This document shows positions 62,980 to 64,000 of a DNA stretch of 64,000 nt, piece after piece. Numbering within the stretch: position 1 is the first letter of the stretch; every line of letters begins with the position of its first letter. Both the position numbers and the translations under genes were made by a program. Origin of the DNA: Lepturacanthus savala (lineage: Eukaryota; Chordata; Actinopteri; Scombriformes; Trichiuridae); assembly GCA_030544235.1 (NCBI GenBank), contig CM060464.1, positions 33,499,602 through 33,563,601 of the forward strand, written 5' to 3'. The notes beneath the pieces were generated by a model that was not told where the DNA came from, ran no database searches, and saw only the letters and a list, made by a program, of their open reading frames with translations.

Positions 62980-63170
62980 TGGGAAAGCTATTGTTTTCAT
63001 GTGGTTCATGTTTTAAAGTTTTTATGGCTCCAGAATCTTTCTCTCAGTCTGAAGAGCACAATAAGATAGAAAGCTGTCGGCTTGTCGGCCTAATCAGTGC
63101 AATATTTTTTACAGAAAATCTTATTTACCTTTCATTTTATGTGCAATGGTATAGTTTTGGATTAGAAATT
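62980..63170 (+). repeat. Diverged terminal satellite unit
   Basis: The last unit differs strongly (tttatggctccagaatcttt, then aagctgtcggcttgtcgg) and resembles the diverged inverted units at 22441-22690 more than the array interior. Confidence 0.85.
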
Positions 63171-63562
63171 CACCTGGGAAAGTCCGATATCGTTTTCCAG
63201 ACATCCAGAATCCAGACATCTATAGAAACAAAGTGAAATTCTTTTGGCATAAAGGTCACCACTGGGGTTATTACAGGAACGGCACAAAGGCGACAGAAGG
63301 CCACATGAATTTAAATCATTTCATCAAGAAGCCATGGGAAGGTCTTGTTCAATCTCAAATATAAGGCTTTACATACACCAGTGGGTACAAGGAAGAACAA
63401 CTGTGTCAACAACAGTGGTCAAACGCACTCTAGTGCCTGAAATGCCTATACTAACGTTAAATTAAGTTAAAATGTATTGTGAGTATGTAATGATGTTGTT
63501 GTTGAAATCAATGTCTGTAATGATGAGAAGTAAAGTTAAAGAAAAACTAGACAATTCACGCA
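63171..63562. repeat. Inner flank of satellite element, right
   Basis: Matches the reverse complement of 22246-22440 in its first part and of 4150-4490 over its whole length. Short plus-strand open stretches (KVKFFWHKGHHWGYYRNGTK and a second frame reading HQWVQGRTTVSTTVVKRTL) are conserved between the copies, but no protein family was recognised. Confidence 0.88.
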
Positions 63563-63669
63563 ACTCCTTGCTGGAGTTTTATAATGGTCGTGATACCTTG
63601 GATGGGATGCTGGGGTCCTCTTTATTAATACTACAAAGTTTGATGGTTGTGGGGACTTTAGATCCAAAG
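63563..63669. other. Right-side-only segment of the flank
   Basis: Present here but missing at the left flank (22245) and at 4150. It contains a short open stretch but nothing recognisable. Confidence 0.5.
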
Positions 63670-63807
63670 TTATTGATGAAAAACTATTGACCAATCAGCT
63701 TTCATGCCTTTCAGAGAAATCAGCTCAGCCACGAAGCTGTGGTGTTTCCATGGTGATGATGACGACCTCTCTGACACAGACCAACTGCTTCTAACTCAAA
63801 AATTCTG

Positions 63808-63846
<39 letters not shown>

Positions 63847-63999
63847 CCCAACATCATCACTGAGGAGGGTATTCTTATGAGATGCCATGTCTTTGATATG
63901 TAGCTATATACCTCCTTAATACATTATTTTATTTAAAATAATTTATTCATGTATTTATGTCAGTTGCATAAAATATCTATATGTAATGTATTAATATCC
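63670..63999. repeat. Outer flank of satellite element, right
   Basis: Reverse complement of 21946-22245, except for a (TA)n tract at 63813-63842 that is absent on the left. It runs off the window. Confidence 0.9.
63813..63842. repeat. (TA)n microsatellite
   Basis: About 14 TA units interrupting the otherwise conserved right flank. Confidence 0.95.
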
Positions 64000-64000
64000 A

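Larger units (their letters stand above)
23290..63170 (+). repeat. 189-bp satellite array, about 209 units
   Basis: A continuous head-to-tail array of a 189-bp unit with about 31% G+C. Landmarks in order: gaaattcacctggaaaagct, catgtggtttgtgttttaaa, tttattgctccatatgcatt, ctctcggtctgaagagcaca, tatgtaggcctaaatcagta. About a dozen positions carry two or three alternative bases (for example tatgca/tttgca, taggcct/tagacct, aatcag/aataag, ttttacag/ttttatag/ttttagag/ttttataaac), combining into a handful of unit types arranged in runs of 2-5. Because 189 is a multiple of 3, one frame remains open across many units (longest 51416-60370, 47 units). The frame is broken by one-base indels and by TAG changes (for example 34131 and 35267). 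Interior units are nearly identical apart from the typing sites. Confidence 0.97.

Noticed and set aside
23290..63170. CRISPR-like repeat array
   Set aside because: Units are contiguous 189-bp repeats with no unique spacers, in eukaryotic DNA.
23566..63236. A chain of very long plus-strand reading frames (up to 2984 codons) as giant repeat-protein genes
   Set aside because: The unit length is a multiple of 3, so one stop-free frame repeats automatically. Variants are mostly residue-changing, frames break at one-base indels, and there are no introns, promoter or signal features.

Overview
The window is vertebrate, most likely teleost, genomic DNA with no recognisable single-copy host gene. 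The teleost call rests on a V-SINE (mermaid/DANA-like) tRNA-derived SINE, fish-type L1 and Rex1/CR1-like LINE tails, a fish-type endogenous retrovirus with a tRNA-Tyr-like primer site, hAT-type elements, and a gene for a P2X7-like cytoplasmic (ballast-type) domain, a family that is expanded in fish. Almost everything here is mobile or tandemly repeated DNA.

Layout. (1) Positions 1-16506 form a giant inverted repeat: left arm 1 to ~4145, right arm ~12735-16506, separated by an 8.6 kb spacer. Each arm carries, from inside to outside, a P2X7-like gene (right copy mostly open, left copy broken), a 37-bp minisatellite with long hairpins, a CA/GT microsatellite, and a promoter-like block with a 5' exon and strong splice donor pointing outwards. 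(2) The spacer holds a ~4-unit block of the 189-bp satellite with its flank (4150-5215), hAT-type ends, a 24-bp minisatellite, a complete 2.7 kb hAT-like element with 8-bp target duplication (6333-9044) that contains a TA-flanked Tc1/mariner-type MITE, and a decayed retroelement gag/protease remnant (about 9735-11030, minus). (3) Positions 16810-21915 are a nest of retroelements: an L1 3' end inserted in the env-like part of a minus-strand retrovirus, that retrovirus with its 5' LTR and primer-binding site, a solo LTR of the same family inserted in the opposite direction with a 5-bp target duplication, and a LINE 3' end.

(4) From 21946 to the window end lies a second inverted-repeat structure. 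Matching flanks (21946-22440 and 63165-63999) face each other across about 40 kb of one AT-rich (about 69% A+T) 189-bp tandem repeat, about 209 units. The units next to the flanks are diverged and the interior is very homogeneous. The array flips orientation near 23250, is cut once by a SINE (33659-34020), and contains nested block duplications of 5, 8, 11 and at least 17 units, one displaced by exactly 61 units. Because 189 is divisible by 3, one plus-strand frame stays open for up to 2984 codons. The variant sites are mostly amino-acid changing and the frame is broken by indels, so I treat these frames as by-products of the satellite rather than genes.

The most interesting object is the satellite bounded by inverted flanks, and the fact that the same flank-plus-satellite module abuts the inner end of the left P2X7-like arm. 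This suggests a foldback-type or composite mobile element family in which an internal minisatellite has expanded to satellite scale.
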